A DNA stretch of 64,000 nt, from assembly GCA_023399465.1 (NCBI GenBank), contig JAEWPB010000137.1:1-64000 (forward strand). The letters run 5' to 3'. Shown here piece by piece: positions 38,869 through 50,189 of the stretch; the first letter of the stretch is position 1, and every line of letters begins with the position of its first letter. The position numbers were made by a program, and so were the translations under genes. The notes under the pieces are model-generated. The model was not told the DNA's origin. It worked only from the letters and a program-made list of their open reading frames with translations, and did not search any database. Source of the stretch: Pseudomonadota bacterium. GTDB lineage: Bacteria > Pseudomonadota > Alphaproteobacteria > Rhizobiales > Rhizobiaceae.

Positions 38869-41800
38869 ATGAGTGCCTCTCCCACCGACCGCAAGCCGTT
38901 CAACCTGTCGCGCTGGGCGATTGCCCATCCGAGCATCGCGCGCTTCCTCTTCGGCCTGATCATCATCACCGGCGTTCTCGGCCTGATGCGCATGGGCCAG
39001 AAGGAGGATCCCGATTTCACCTTCCGCGTCATGGTGGTGCAGGCAGTCTGGCCGGGCGCCTCGATCGAGGAAATGCAGGACCAGGTGGTCAACAAGATCG
39101 AGCGCAAGCTGCAGGAGACGCCGCATCTCGACTGGGTCAAGTCCTACACCCGGGCCGGCAGCGCCATCGTGACCCTGCAGATCGAGGGCAACACCGACGC
39201 CGATGACGTCGCCGATGCCTTCTACCAGGTGCGCAAGAAAGTCGGCGACATCGCCGGCGAACTGCCGGACGGCGTCCTCGGTCCCTATTTCAACGACGAG
39301 TTCGGCGATACCTTCATCACCCTGCATGCGATCAGCGGCGATGGCTACAGCTATCCGGAACTGAAGAAGTTCGCGGTCCAGGCCCGCGACATGCTGCTGA
39401 CCACGCCCGGCGTCGAAAAGGCGGTCATCCTCGGCGACCAGCCGGAGAAGATCTTCATCGACGTTTCCTCCAAGGCGCTTGCCGAACGCGGCCTGACCAT
39501 TGTTGACCTGCAGAACGCCATCAAGGGCCAGAACCAGGTTGACCCTGCGGGCTCCGTCGATACCGGCACGCGCTCGGTGCGCATCTCCGTCGAAGGCGGC
39601 GTCGACCGCGCCGAGGATATCCGCGAACTCCGGCTGCGCGCCGGCGCCCAGGTCATCCGCCTCGGCGACATCGCCACCGTCAGCGCCGGCCTGGAAGATC
39701 CCTATCAGCGCAAGTTCCGCTTCAACGGCCACGACAGCGTCCAGGTCGGCGTGGTCATGGCCAAGGGCTTCAACGTCGTCGACGTCGGCAAGTCGGTCGA
39801 GGCAACCTATGCGCGCTTCGAAACTGCGCTTCCCTACGGCGCGTCCGTCGACCAGATCTCCAACCAGCCCGACGTCGTCACCGACGCGATCAGCGAGTTC
39901 ATGAAGGCCCTTGGAGAAGCACTCATCATCGTGCTTGTCGTGTCGTTCCTGTCGATCGGCTGGCGTTCGGGGCTGGTGATCGCGATCGCCATTCCGCTGG
40001 TGCTCGCAGCCACCTTCGCCATCATGTACGAACTCGGCATCGACCTGCAGCGCATTTCGCTCGGCGCCCTGATCATCGCCCTCGGCCTTCTCGTCGACGA
40101 CGCCATGATCGTGGTCGAGATGATGGAGCGCAAGCTGGAGGAAGGGCTCGTCAAGATCGAGGCGGCAAGCTTTGCCTATACCTCGACCGCATTTCCGATG
40201 TTGACCGGCACGCTGATCACCACCGCCGGCTTCATCCCGGTCGGCTTCGCCGAGTCGACCGCGGGCGAATACGTGCGCTCGCTCTTCTATGTCGTCGGCA
40301 TCGCCCTTGTGGTCTCGTGGTTCGTCGCGGTCTACTTCACGCCCTGGCTCGGCTACATGATCCTGAAGGAGCGCAAGCACGCGGGCGCCCACCACGACGT
40401 GTTCGATACCCGCTTCTACCAGCGGCTGCGCGCAACCGTCGGCTGGGCCGTCAGGCACCGGGTCCTCGTCCTGTTGCTGACGCTTGCCACCTTTGCCGGC
40501 AGCCTGTGGTCGTTCCAGTTCATTCCGAAGAACTTCTTCCCGCAATCGTCGCGGCCGGAAATTCTCGTCGACCTGTGGCTGCCCGAGGGCACCAGCATCA
40601 AGGAGGTCGAGAACCAGGCCAAGGCACTGGAAGCGCGCATGATGGACGATCCGGACAAGCGCTTCATCGCCACCTATATCGGCGAAGGCGCACCGCGTTT
40701 CTTCCTGCCGCTCGACCAGCAGCTTCGCAACCCGAACTTCGCCCAGCTTCTGGTGATGGCGCAGGACGAACCGGCCCGCGAGCGCCTGCTCGTCAAGCTG
40801 CGGAGCATCCTTGCGGAAGACTTCCCGTCGATCCGCGCCAAGGTCGACCGCCTGTTCCTCGGACCGCCGACCGGCTGGCCGGTGCAGATGCGGGTCATGG
40901 GCCCGGATCGCGACGAGGTTCGCCGCATCGCCGACCAGGTGAAGGCGAAGTTCCGGGAGAACCCGCTTCTCGGCGCAATCCATGACGACTGGCTGGAACC
41001 GGTCCCGGCGATGAAGCTGGTGATCGACCAGGACCGCGCCCGCGCGCTTGGCGTCTCCTCGCAGCGCATCCGCCAGATGCTGCAGGCGACCATGTCCGGC
41101 GTGCCGCTCGACGACTTCCGCGACGGCGAGGAAACGGTCTCGATCGTTGCCCGGGAACCGGAAGCCAACCGGCATCTGCTCTCGGCCGTCAACTCCGTCT
41201 ACGTCCCGACCGATTTCGGCGGTTTCGTGCCGGTGTCGCAGGTCGCCAAGGTCGTACCCGTGCTCGAGCAGGGCATCGAATGGCGGCGCGACCGCCTGCC
41301 GACGATCACCGTGCGCGGTACCCTGCCGGACGGCGTCCAGCCGAATGACGTGACGATGAAGATGTACGACGATCTCAAGGGCCTGCGCGACGGCCTCGCC
41401 CCCGGCTACAAGGTCGAGATGCAGGGCGGCGCCGAGGACGCGACCGAAAGTCAGGCATCGATCGCCGCAAAGGCGCCGATCATGCTGTTCGTGATCGTCC
41501 TGCTGCTGATGGTGCAGCTCCAGCATTTCGGCAAGTCGATGCTGGTTCTGGCCACCGGTCCGCTCGGCATCATCGGAGCGGCCGCCGCGTTGCTGATCTC
41601 GGGCGCGCCCTTCGGCTTCGTGGCGATCCTCGGCGTGATAGCGCTGCTCGGCATCATCATTCGCAACTCGATCATCCTGATCGACCAGATCGACCAGGAT
41701 ATCGCGGCGGGGATGGAGCGGTACGAAGCGATCGTGGGTGCGGCCGTGCGCCGCTTCCGCCCGATCGTGCTGACGGCACTGACGGCGGTACTGGCACTGA

Positions 41801-42015
41801 TCCCGATCTCGCGCGGCGTATTCTGGGGACCGCTCGCCTATGCGATGATGGGCGGTATCATCGTCGCCACGGTGCTGACGATCCTGGTCCTGCCGGCAGG
41901 CTATGCGCTGTTCTTCGGCAAGGAGAAGGCCGGCAAGGATACAGATGCGGGCGCGAAAACCTCCGGCAACAGCAATGACGTCGCCCCCGGCGCGACGGCG
42001 ATTGCCGCCGAATGA
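38869..42015 (+). CDS. RND-family multidrug efflux permease
   Basis: Inner-membrane proton-driven pump of about 1048 residues with 12 helices and two large periplasmic loops. ATG 38869 (GGA 8 bases upstream) is preferred; ATG 38851 adds six residues without a ribosome site. The helix-4 proton relay LGLLVDDAMIVVEM contains the Asp-Asp pair (416-417 counted from the earlier ATG). Other marks are RISLGALIIA, FFPQSSRPE and the C-terminal AILGVIALLGIIIRNSIILI pattern. It resembles AcrB/MexB-type HAE pumps with short HAE sequence features. The partner outer-membrane channel is not in the window. Confidence 0.92.
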   Translation: MSASPTDRKPFNLSRWAIAHPSIARFLFGLIIITGVLGLMRMGQKEDPDFTFRVMVVQAVWPGASIEEMQDQVVNKIERKLQETPHLDWVKSYTRAGSAIVTLQIEGNTDADDVADAFYQVRKKVGDIAGELPDGVLGPYFNDEFGDTFITLHAISGDGYSYPELKKFAVQARDMLLTTPGVEKAVILGDQPEKIFIDVSSKALAERGLTIVDLQNAIKGQNQVDPAGSVDTGTRSVRISVEGGVDRAEDIRELRLRAGAQVIRLGDIATVSAGLEDPYQRKFRFNGHDSVQVGVVMAKGFNVVDVGKSVEATYARFETALPYGASVDQISNQPDVVTDAISEFMKALGEALIIVLVVSFLSIGWRSGLVIAIAIPLVLAATFAIMYELGIDLQRISLGALIIALGLLVDDAMIVVEMMERKLEEGLVKIEAASFAYTSTAFPMLTGTLITTAGFIPVGFAESTAGEYVRSLFYVVGIALVVSWFVAVYFTPWLGYMILKERKHAGAHHDVFDTRFYQRLRATVGWAVRHRVLVLLLTLATFAGSLWSFQFIPKNFFPQSSRPEILVDLWLPEGTSIKEVENQAKALEARMMDDPDKRFIATYIGEGAPRFFLPLDQQLRNPNFAQLLVMAQDEPARERLLVKLRSILAEDFPSIRAKVDRLFLGPPTGWPVQMRVMGPDRDEVRRIADQVKAKFRENPLLGAIHDDWLEPVPAMKLVIDQDRARALGVSSQRIRQMLQATMSGVPLDDFRDGEETVSIVAREPEANRHLLSAVNSVYVPTDFGGFVPVSQVAKVVPVLEQGIEWRRDRLPTITVRGTLPDGVQPNDVTMKMYDDLKGLRDGLAPGYKVEMQGGAEDATESQASIAAKAPIMLFVIVLLLMVQLQHFGKSMLVLATGPLGIIGAAAALLISGAPFGFVAILGVIALLGIIIRNSIILIDQIDQDIAAGMERYEAIVGAAVRRFRPIVLTALTAVLALIPISRGVFWGPLAYAMMGGIIVATVLTILVLPAGYALFFGKEKAGKDTDAGAKTSGNSNDVAPGATAIAAE

Positions 42016-42022
42016 CGATAAT

Positions 42023-42046
42023 GGCGTCCGCCTATGGGCGGGCGCC
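42023..42046 (+). terminator. stem-loop after the RND operon
   Basis: GGCGTCCGCC (42023-42032) pairs with GGCGGGCGCC (42037-42046), 10 bp with one G-T pair and loop TATG, starting 8 bases after the pump stop and followed by TGTT. Confidence 0.6.
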
Positions 42047-42136
42047 TGTTCCCCATCCTGAGAAATCATCTAGCATGGGCGCAACTGCGCTACGCTCCAC
42101 TTCTTACGCCATCTGCGCGGCCGTCGCTTCGGTCGT

Positions 42137-43081
42137 TCAGTCGCTGACGATCTCCCAGTGGTCGTCGGGATTGAAGGTCTTGATCTCAGGGGCGATCTTG
42201 TCGGTATTCTCACCGAGATCGGTTTCGTAGATGATGCCGTTCTGGTTGACGACGAAGGTATGAATGCCGGTCTCGCCATATTTCACCGGCCAGGCGACCA
42301 GTGCGAATCCCGCGATCATGTTGTCGTTGATGACGTAGTCATAGGCGCCGCCGGTGATGTTGTTTCCCTGGCCTTTCAGGATCTTGAACTTGTAGCCGAA
42401 ATAGCCTTCGCCCGCCCTGGCCTTGTCGAGTGCTGCGGCATCGGCGAAGTCACCGGCCGGGCTTTCGCCGTCGCCCTGGTCCGGTGGCCAGTACAGGCCA
42501 TCGGTCTTGCCTTCGCTGCTGATCAGCTTCTGCGCGTATTCAAGCACGCCGTCACCGTCGTGATCCTCGTCGTGGTAGTCGTTCTGGGCATCAACATAGC
42601 CCTTGATCGTATCGATCGCCTCGAGTTCGTTCTCGCCGATGCGGCGATTGACGATTTCCTCCAGCCCGGCATAGGTATCGAAAGACCATTTGCCGTCATC
42701 CTCCTTGTCGATGGGAAACGGCAGCGGCCACAGTTCGTCGCCGATGTCGAGGATCCTCTCGCCATCGACATCGCGGACCACAAGCTTCTGGGCAACCCCT
42801 TCCCTGATCCTGTTGAAGGAGTCCATCACGCCCTCTTCCGAGCGGATCTTGGCAGGGTCTAGCCCGAGCAGGGTCGCGACCTTGTCGAAGTCGTCGGCCG
42901 CCAGCGCCGCCTTGAAGGCGTCGATCACCTCTTCGGGCGTATCGAAGGACGGCGGGTTTTCCTTGGCAACGAACTGCGTGATTGCCGACTGTTCCTGTGC
43001 CAGCGCCGCAACCGCCGTTCCGCAAAGCAATGCTGCCGAAAGCGCCGGGCCCAGTATCATGCATTGGATGGTTCTGATCAT
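42137..43081 (-). CDS. DUF2950 family exported protein
   Basis: Predicted periplasmic protein of 314 residues with a signal peptide ending near AVAALAQ. It matches the DUF2950 pattern: SFDTPEEVIDAFKAALAADD, then WPLPFPIDKEDDGKWSFDTY, DGLYWPP, and a C-terminal GYKFKILKGQGNNITGGAYD with FALVAWPVKYGETGIHTFVV. An acidic DEDHDGDGV segment could bind calcium. Function is not established. It is encoded 24 bases downstream of a DUF3300 gene, a recurrent pairing, so the two probably act together in the envelope. Confidence 0.88.
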   Translation of the reverse strand: MIRTIQCMILGPALSAALLCGTAVAALAQEQSAITQFVAKENPPSFDTPEEVIDAFKAALAADDFDKVATLLGLDPAKIRSEEGVMDSFNRIREGVAQKLVVRDVDGERILDIGDELWPLPFPIDKEDDGKWSFDTYAGLEEIVNRRIGENELEAIDTIKGYVDAQNDYHDEDHDGDGVLEYAQKLISSEGKTDGLYWPPDQGDGESPAGDFADAAALDKARAGEGYFGYKFKILKGQGNNITGGAYDYVINDNMIAGFALVAWPVKYGETGIHTFVVNQNGIIYETDLGENTDKIAPEIKTFNPDDHWEIVSD

Positions 43082-43105
43082 CTCGTTGCTCCTTGAGACC
43101 GGGGC

Positions 43106-44608
43106 CTACCTGCGTCCACCACCACCACGACCGCCGCCGCCACCGCGACCACCGCCGCCGCCGACATGCCGCACCGTCCGGTGGCCACCATGCATCTGCC
43201 GTCCGCCACCGCCCCGGCCCGCGCTTGCCGGCGGACGCCGCTGTTGTCCGCCACCCATGGCCTTGGCGCCGCGCTGCGACTGGAGCTGCGTCTTCTTCTT
43301 ACCGGTGCGCGGGTCGCCTAGCGCCGACGGCTTCTTCGGGCGGTTATCGGCCTTGGCAGCCGGGCGGGCCTTGCCGGCAGGGCGCTCGACCTTGCCCGAC
43401 TTTCGGGCGTCGGCTACGTCCCGACGTTCGGGCGTCTTGCGCTGGGCTGCGGGAGTTCGTTCGCCCGGCCTGTTCTGCGCTGTCCTTCCAGCGGCCGCCT
43501 CGCGGCGATCCTTCTCGATCTTGCTGGCGCGCACATCCTTGACGTCGATCTTGCCCGGCCGTTCATGTCCCGCGGTCGTGCGCTTGCTGCGCAGGTCGGC
43601 CGACTTGTTCTTCAGACTGTTGCGGTCATTCGCCTTGATGTCGTTGCGCAGCTTGTTGCGATCGATGTTTGCGAACTGGTTGCGGTCGAAATCGATCTTG
43701 CTGCGATCGACATTCTTCCAGTCGACATCCTTGAGATTGTTGAACTTGCCGTTGAAGTCGCGATCGTTGAAGCAATTCTTGCAATTGATGTCGACATCGT
43801 CGTTCCAGTCACCGCCCCAGACGCCCCAGTCGTTCCAGTCGACGGTCGCGGCCCAGATCGTGCCGGTGATCGCTGCCGCCCAATAGGGCGCGCTCGGATA
43901 CCAGTAACTCGGATAAGGATCGGAATAGTAGCGGATTGGCTCCGGCGGATAGCCGGGGTCATAGAGCATCTGCGGCTCGTAGCGCGGCACGTACACCGTT
44001 TCGCTGCTGACCGGCTGGATCACGACATTGCCGTCTTCCTCCGAGACCTTCATTTTATCGTCGGTCTTGATGATGCCGTCGGCGACGGCCTTGTCGCGCA
44101 GTTGCTGGATGGCGACCAGCACATCCTTCTGCTGGTTGGCGAGAGCGTCGCCCAGTTGCTGGGTCCATTCGAGATCGTCGCTCATCATCTTGACGATCTG
44201 CGGATAGTTCAGCAGCGACACGACGCTGCCGTCCCAGGTATCCTTGGGCTTCAGTTTCTTGTCCTTCTTCACGTTTTCGAGGTAGCGCTCGGCTTCGACG
44301 ATCTGGAGCGGATAGAGGGACGCCGAGGTGATGAGGGCGACGAGCTCGTCCGGATAGAGCGCGATGCGCGCCACCAGCACTTCCAGTTCGTCTTCGGTGA
44401 GCGGCTCCGGTGCGGCGGCTTCATCGGGTGCCGGTGCCGTCGCCACTGGCGTCGCCGCAGGTGGGGGTGCCGGCGCCGGCGTCGGCACGGGAACGGGCGT
44501 GTTGGCTTCCGGTTCCTGGGCCAGTGCGTAATTCGCCATGGGGGTCATCAGCAGGGAGGCGAGGAAGGCGAAGCCGGCATAGCGTCGCCAGATCGTGGCA
44601 GGCATCAT
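43106..44608 (-). CDS. DUF3300 family exported protein with Gly/Arg-rich tail
   Basis: Predicted exported protein of 500 residues. Signal peptide to about residue 30, a Pro/Ala-rich linker (35-70), then the DUF3300 domain: LTEDELEVLVARIALYPDEL, VALITSASLYPLQIVEAERY, and YVPRYEPQMLYDPGYPPEPI. After that come Asn/Asp-rich and Lys/Arg-rich low-complexity segments and a tail of RGGGGR repeats with HGGHRTVRH. The basic tail could bind nucleic acid or anionic cell-wall polymers. AGGGAG precedes the start. Function unknown; it forms an operon with the DUF2950 gene. Confidence 0.87.
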   Translation of the reverse strand: MMPATIWRRYAGFAFLASLLMTPMANYALAQEPEANTPVPVPTPAPAPPPAATPVATAPAPDEAAAPEPLTEDELEVLVARIALYPDELVALITSASLYPLQIVEAERYLENVKKDKKLKPKDTWDGSVVSLLNYPQIVKMMSDDLEWTQQLGDALANQQKDVLVAIQQLRDKAVADGIIKTDDKMKVSEEDGNVVIQPVSSETVYVPRYEPQMLYDPGYPPEPIRYYSDPYPSYWYPSAPYWAAAITGTIWAATVDWNDWGVWGGDWNDDVDINCKNCFNDRDFNGKFNNLKDVDWKNVDRSKIDFDRNQFANIDRNKLRNDIKANDRNSLKNKSADLRSKRTTAGHERPGKIDVKDVRASKIEKDRREAAAGRTAQNRPGERTPAAQRKTPERRDVADARKSGKVERPAGKARPAAKADNRPKKPSALGDPRTGKKKTQLQSQRGAKAMGGGQQRRPPASAGRGGGGRQMHGGHRTVRHVGGGGGRGGGGGRGGGGRR

Positions 44609-44907
44609 CGTTGTTCTCCCTTGTTATGCCAGATCGCAACGCCGTGCACTGATCGGCCGGCATCCGAACCGGAATTGCGGCATCGGGAAAGAAGCAATGC
44701 ATGTGACCAACTGCGGGAACACGGGCAGTGTCCGCGCGCGCAAATCGACGATTCGCGCGCAGGCTGCGGCAAGGACCTCCAGTGCGCCGCCGATTTATTT
44801 TAGCACGACCTTATTTGAAGGCATCTCAAAAATTGAGAGCGAAGCAAATGCAATCAGGCGGCAGGCCACACCCCGGGGCGCGCAAAATCCGAGCTACGAT
44901 GAACTCT
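44609..44907. other. 299-base intergenic region upstream of the DUF3300 gene
   Basis: It must hold the promoter for the DUF3300-DUF2950 operon and the end of the gamma-glutamyltransferase transcript. I see no convincing promoter hexamers, terminator or coding sequence in it. Confidence 0.4.
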
Positions 44908-46650
44908 TCAATAGCCGCGCGCCGCGCCGGCAGCGATCCGACTGTCGGCGGCGCCATTCAGCCGCGCGCCACCGCCTTCGCGGATTTCCCCAAGGCTTTC
45001 ACCGCCGATCAGGATACCGGTAGCCTGGCCCCAGATCGTCCAGTTTTCGTCGATCGTGATATCGTGGCCCATGCCCGCCAGCAGCCGCAACGTATCGGGC
45101 GAGATCGCATAGGGCTCCATGAACACCTTGTCGGGCAGCCACTGGTGGTGGATACGCGGCGCATCGACCGCTTCCTGGATGTTCATGCCGTGATCGATGA
45201 CATTGAGGATCGCTTCGAGGGTGATGGTGATGATGCGCGCGCCACCCGGGCTGCCGATGACCATGAACGGCTTGCCGTCCCTGGCGATGATGGTCGGGCT
45301 CATAGACGAGAGCGGCGTCTTGCCCGGCGCGATCGCATTGGCTTCGCCCTGCACCAGCCCGTAGAGATTGGCAGCCCCCGGCTTGGCGGTGAAATCGTCC
45401 ATCTCGTTGTTGAGCAGGATGCCTGTTCCCGGCGCCACCACGCCGCTGCCGAACGATCCGTTCAGCGTGTAGGTGACAGCCACGGCGTTGCCGTCCTTGT
45501 CGACGATCGAGTAATGCGTCGTCTCGGTGCTTTCGGCAAATCCTTTCGGCATCAGTTGCTGCGAAACCCCGGCGCGGAACGGCTGGATCCGCCCGCGGAT
45601 GTCCTGGGCATAGGCCTTGTCGAGCAGCTTGCTCACCGGATTGTCGACGAAATCGGGATCGCCGAGCGCGGTATTCCGGTCGACATAGGCATGACGCATC
45701 GCCTCGATCATGACATGCACCGTATCCGCGGAGCGATAGCCGAGATAGGAGAGCGGATAGCCCTCCAGCACGTTGAGGATTTCGCAGATGATCACGCCGC
45801 CGGAAGACGGCGGAGGCGAAGAAATGATGTCGTATCCCCGGTAGTTGCACTGGACCGTCTCGAGTTCTCGAACGGAATATTTCTCGAAATCCTTCGTCGA
45901 GAGGATGCCGCCATTTGCGGCGCTGGCCGCGACGATCCGATCCGCGATCTCTCCCTTGTAGAAGGCATCCGGCCCCCCGTCGGAAATCCGTTTCAGCGAC
46001 GCAGCCAGATCGGGCTGCCGCAGCGTTTCGCCTGCGCCATAGGCTTCGCCACCCGGCTTGAGGAAAACTGCGGCCGCAGCCGGATCCTTCGACAGCTTCT
46101 TCACACCATTGGCAAAAGTCTCGTGATCGCCCGGAACCAGCACGAACCCCTCGCCCGCCAGGCGGATCGCTGGTGCCATCAGGTCCGCGCGCTCCATCGT
46201 GCCATAGCGCACCCGCGCCTCCTCGAAGCCCATGACCGGGCCGGGCACGCCGACGGCGAGGTATCCGTCGGTGCTCAGCCCCTTGACGATATCGCCCTTG
46301 TCGTCGAGATACATCGTCCGGGTCGCAGCGAGCGGTGCGCGCTCGCGAAAATCGAGGAATGTCGTCTTGCCGTCCTTGAAGCGGATGGTCATGAAACCGC
46401 CACCGCCGATATTGCCGGCAACCGGATAGACAACAGCCAGCGCATAGCCGACGGCGACCGCCGCATCGATCGCGTTACCGCCCCGCTTCAGGATGTCGAC
46501 CCCGACATCGGACGCGAGGTGCTGGGCGCTGACCACCATGCCGTTTTCCGCCTTCACCGGTTCGGGCGATGCCGCAAGGCCGGCTCCCGGGTAAAGCCCG
46601 AGGGCGATTATGACGGTGAAGCAGAGTATACGGCTCAGGGGGCGGCGCAT
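44908..46650 (-). CDS. ggt: gamma-glutamyltransferase (glutathione hydrolase)
   Basis: Periplasmic Ntn-hydrolase precursor of 580 residues that cleaves glutathione and transfers gamma-glutamyl groups. ATG 46650 follows GGAGG at 7 bases. The signal peptide ends near GLAA (27-30). The nucleophile is Thr377, first residue of TTHYSIVD, where autoproteolysis makes the large and small subunits. Conserved FRERAP (102-107) binds substrate carboxylate, and GSPGGARIIT lies in the small subunit. Length and motifs are complete. In copper-rich or redox-stressed cells it could recycle periplasmic thiols; the redox operon is nearby but on separate transcripts. Confidence 0.94.
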   Translation of the reverse strand: MRRPLSRILCFTVIIALGLYPGAGLAASPEPVKAENGMVVSAQHLASDVGVDILKRGGNAIDAAVAVGYALAVVYPVAGNIGGGGFMTIRFKDGKTTFLDFRERAPLAATRTMYLDDKGDIVKGLSTDGYLAVGVPGPVMGFEEARVRYGTMERADLMAPAIRLAGEGFVLVPGDHETFANGVKKLSKDPAAAAVFLKPGGEAYGAGETLRQPDLAASLKRISDGGPDAFYKGEIADRIVAASAANGGILSTKDFEKYSVRELETVQCNYRGYDIISSPPPSSGGVIICEILNVLEGYPLSYLGYRSADTVHVMIEAMRHAYVDRNTALGDPDFVDNPVSKLLDKAYAQDIRGRIQPFRAGVSQQLMPKGFAESTETTHYSIVDKDGNAVAVTYTLNGSFGSGVVAPGTGILLNNEMDDFTAKPGAANLYGLVQGEANAIAPGKTPLSSMSPTIIARDGKPFMVIGSPGGARIITITLEAILNVIDHGMNIQEAVDAPRIHHQWLPDKVFMEPYAISPDTLRLLAGMGHDITIDENWTIWGQATGILIGGESLGEIREGGGARLNGAADSRIAAGAARGY

Positions 46651-46794
46651 GCGAAGTCCTCCGAAGTACATCTTTTCAGGAAAACACGCTCCGGTTGCCG
46701 CGTCGAGTCACAATTGCCACCCGCTCTTCATGCTGGCGGCGAGGTTCGCTGGAAGAAAAGCGTTCACGCCGGACCCCGGCACATCAGGCAGCGT

Positions 46795-47487
46795 TCACCC
46801 CGTCCCCCTTGCCGCCTCCTCGATCAGCGCCGCAACCTCCTTGGCGTGCGAGCCGAGCGAGGCGTGGCTCGCTTCGAGCGTCAGGATCTTTCGTGCCTTC
46901 ATCCGCTCGGCCATCCATCGCTCGGTCTCCGGCGGGATCATGTGGTCCTTCGTGGACACCTGGTACCAGCTCGGCTTGGTCCGCCAGGCAGGCGGCCCGG
47001 ACTTGTCGTCGAAACAGCGTATGGAGATCGGCTTCTGCCCGACCGCCATCACCAGCGCTTCCGCCTCTCCGAGATCGCGGCCGAAGTGCTCGCGATAGCT
47101 CTCCTGCGCAAGCCAGAGGAAGCCGTAATTGTCGGGCATAATAGCTGCTGCACCCGGCGGCTGTTCGCGGCGGGCGAGAATGGTGGACAGGCTCTCGCCC
47201 TCGTCGGGGGCGAAGGCGGCGACAAAGACCAGGCCGGCGACATTGCGCTGATGCCCGACACCGGTGATGACGGCGCCGCCGTAGGAATGGCCGACCAGCA
47301 GCGTGGGGCCGTTCTGCGCGGCGACGAGCCGAGAGGTACGGTCGATGTCGTCCGCAAGCGAGGTCAGCGGGTTCTGGACGGCGGCGAGGTTGAAGCCCTT
47401 CGAATGCAGCGTCGGGATGACATGGCGCCAGTGGGAGGCATCGGCCCAGGCACCGTGGACCAGAACGATATTCCTGACCAACGACAT
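46795..47487 (-). CDS. alpha/beta hydrolase (EstC-like)
   Basis: Cytoplasmic alpha/beta-fold hydrolase of 230 residues. ATG 47487 has AAGGAG at 8 bases. It shows the oxyanion region VLVHGAWADASHWRHV, the nucleophile elbow GHSYGG, an acidic residue region near KPSWYQVSTKDHMIPPETE and the catalytic His in LEASHASLGSHAKEV. It resembles the salicylate-esterase/methylesterase-like hydrolases. The true substrate is unknown. The gene stands alone. Confidence 0.87.
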   Translation of the reverse strand: MSLVRNIVLVHGAWADASHWRHVIPTLHSKGFNLAAVQNPLTSLADDIDRTSRLVAAQNGPTLLVGHSYGGAVITGVGHQRNVAGLVFVAAFAPDEGESLSTILARREQPPGAAAIMPDNYGFLWLAQESYREHFGRDLGEAEALVMAVGQKPISIRCFDDKSGPPAWRTKPSWYQVSTKDHMIPPETERWMAERMKARKILTLEASHASLGSHAKEVAALIEEAARGTG

Positions 47488-47650
47488 CGCCAAATCTCCT
47501 TCTACGATGCCCCCGGAATTCCGGCCGCCGAGCCATCGTCAGTCTACTCCCGAAACCAATGAGCCGCCATAACAGAGGCCGCGGACGGCAGAGGCAAAGC
47601 CCAATCCGGATCCGATTGCCCAAAATGGAGAAAAATGGCCAGCGACAGGG

Positions 47651-50047
<2,397 letters not shown>

Positions 50048-50189
50048 GAGGCACATCTCCTGTGCTTTTCAGTGCTTCCCCACTCGCCTCGCCCCCGTTC
50101 CCCCACAAACAGCGATCCAGAGCGATATAGCGCCCGTCTCCCCGCTTCAAAGGCTGGCGGATCGCTTCCTCTCTTCCGTTCACCTGCCC

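Noticed and set aside
38167..42069. A 1300-codon open frame antisense to the RND adaptor and pump genes
   Set aside because: It is an effect of high GC and codon bias on the opposite strand. The sense frame carries all RND motifs, and the antisense translation is low-complexity and resembles no family.
44728..47562. A 944-codon open frame antisense to ggt and the alpha/beta hydrolase
   Set aside because: Both sense genes have complete catalytic motifs and ribosome sites; the antisense product has neither.
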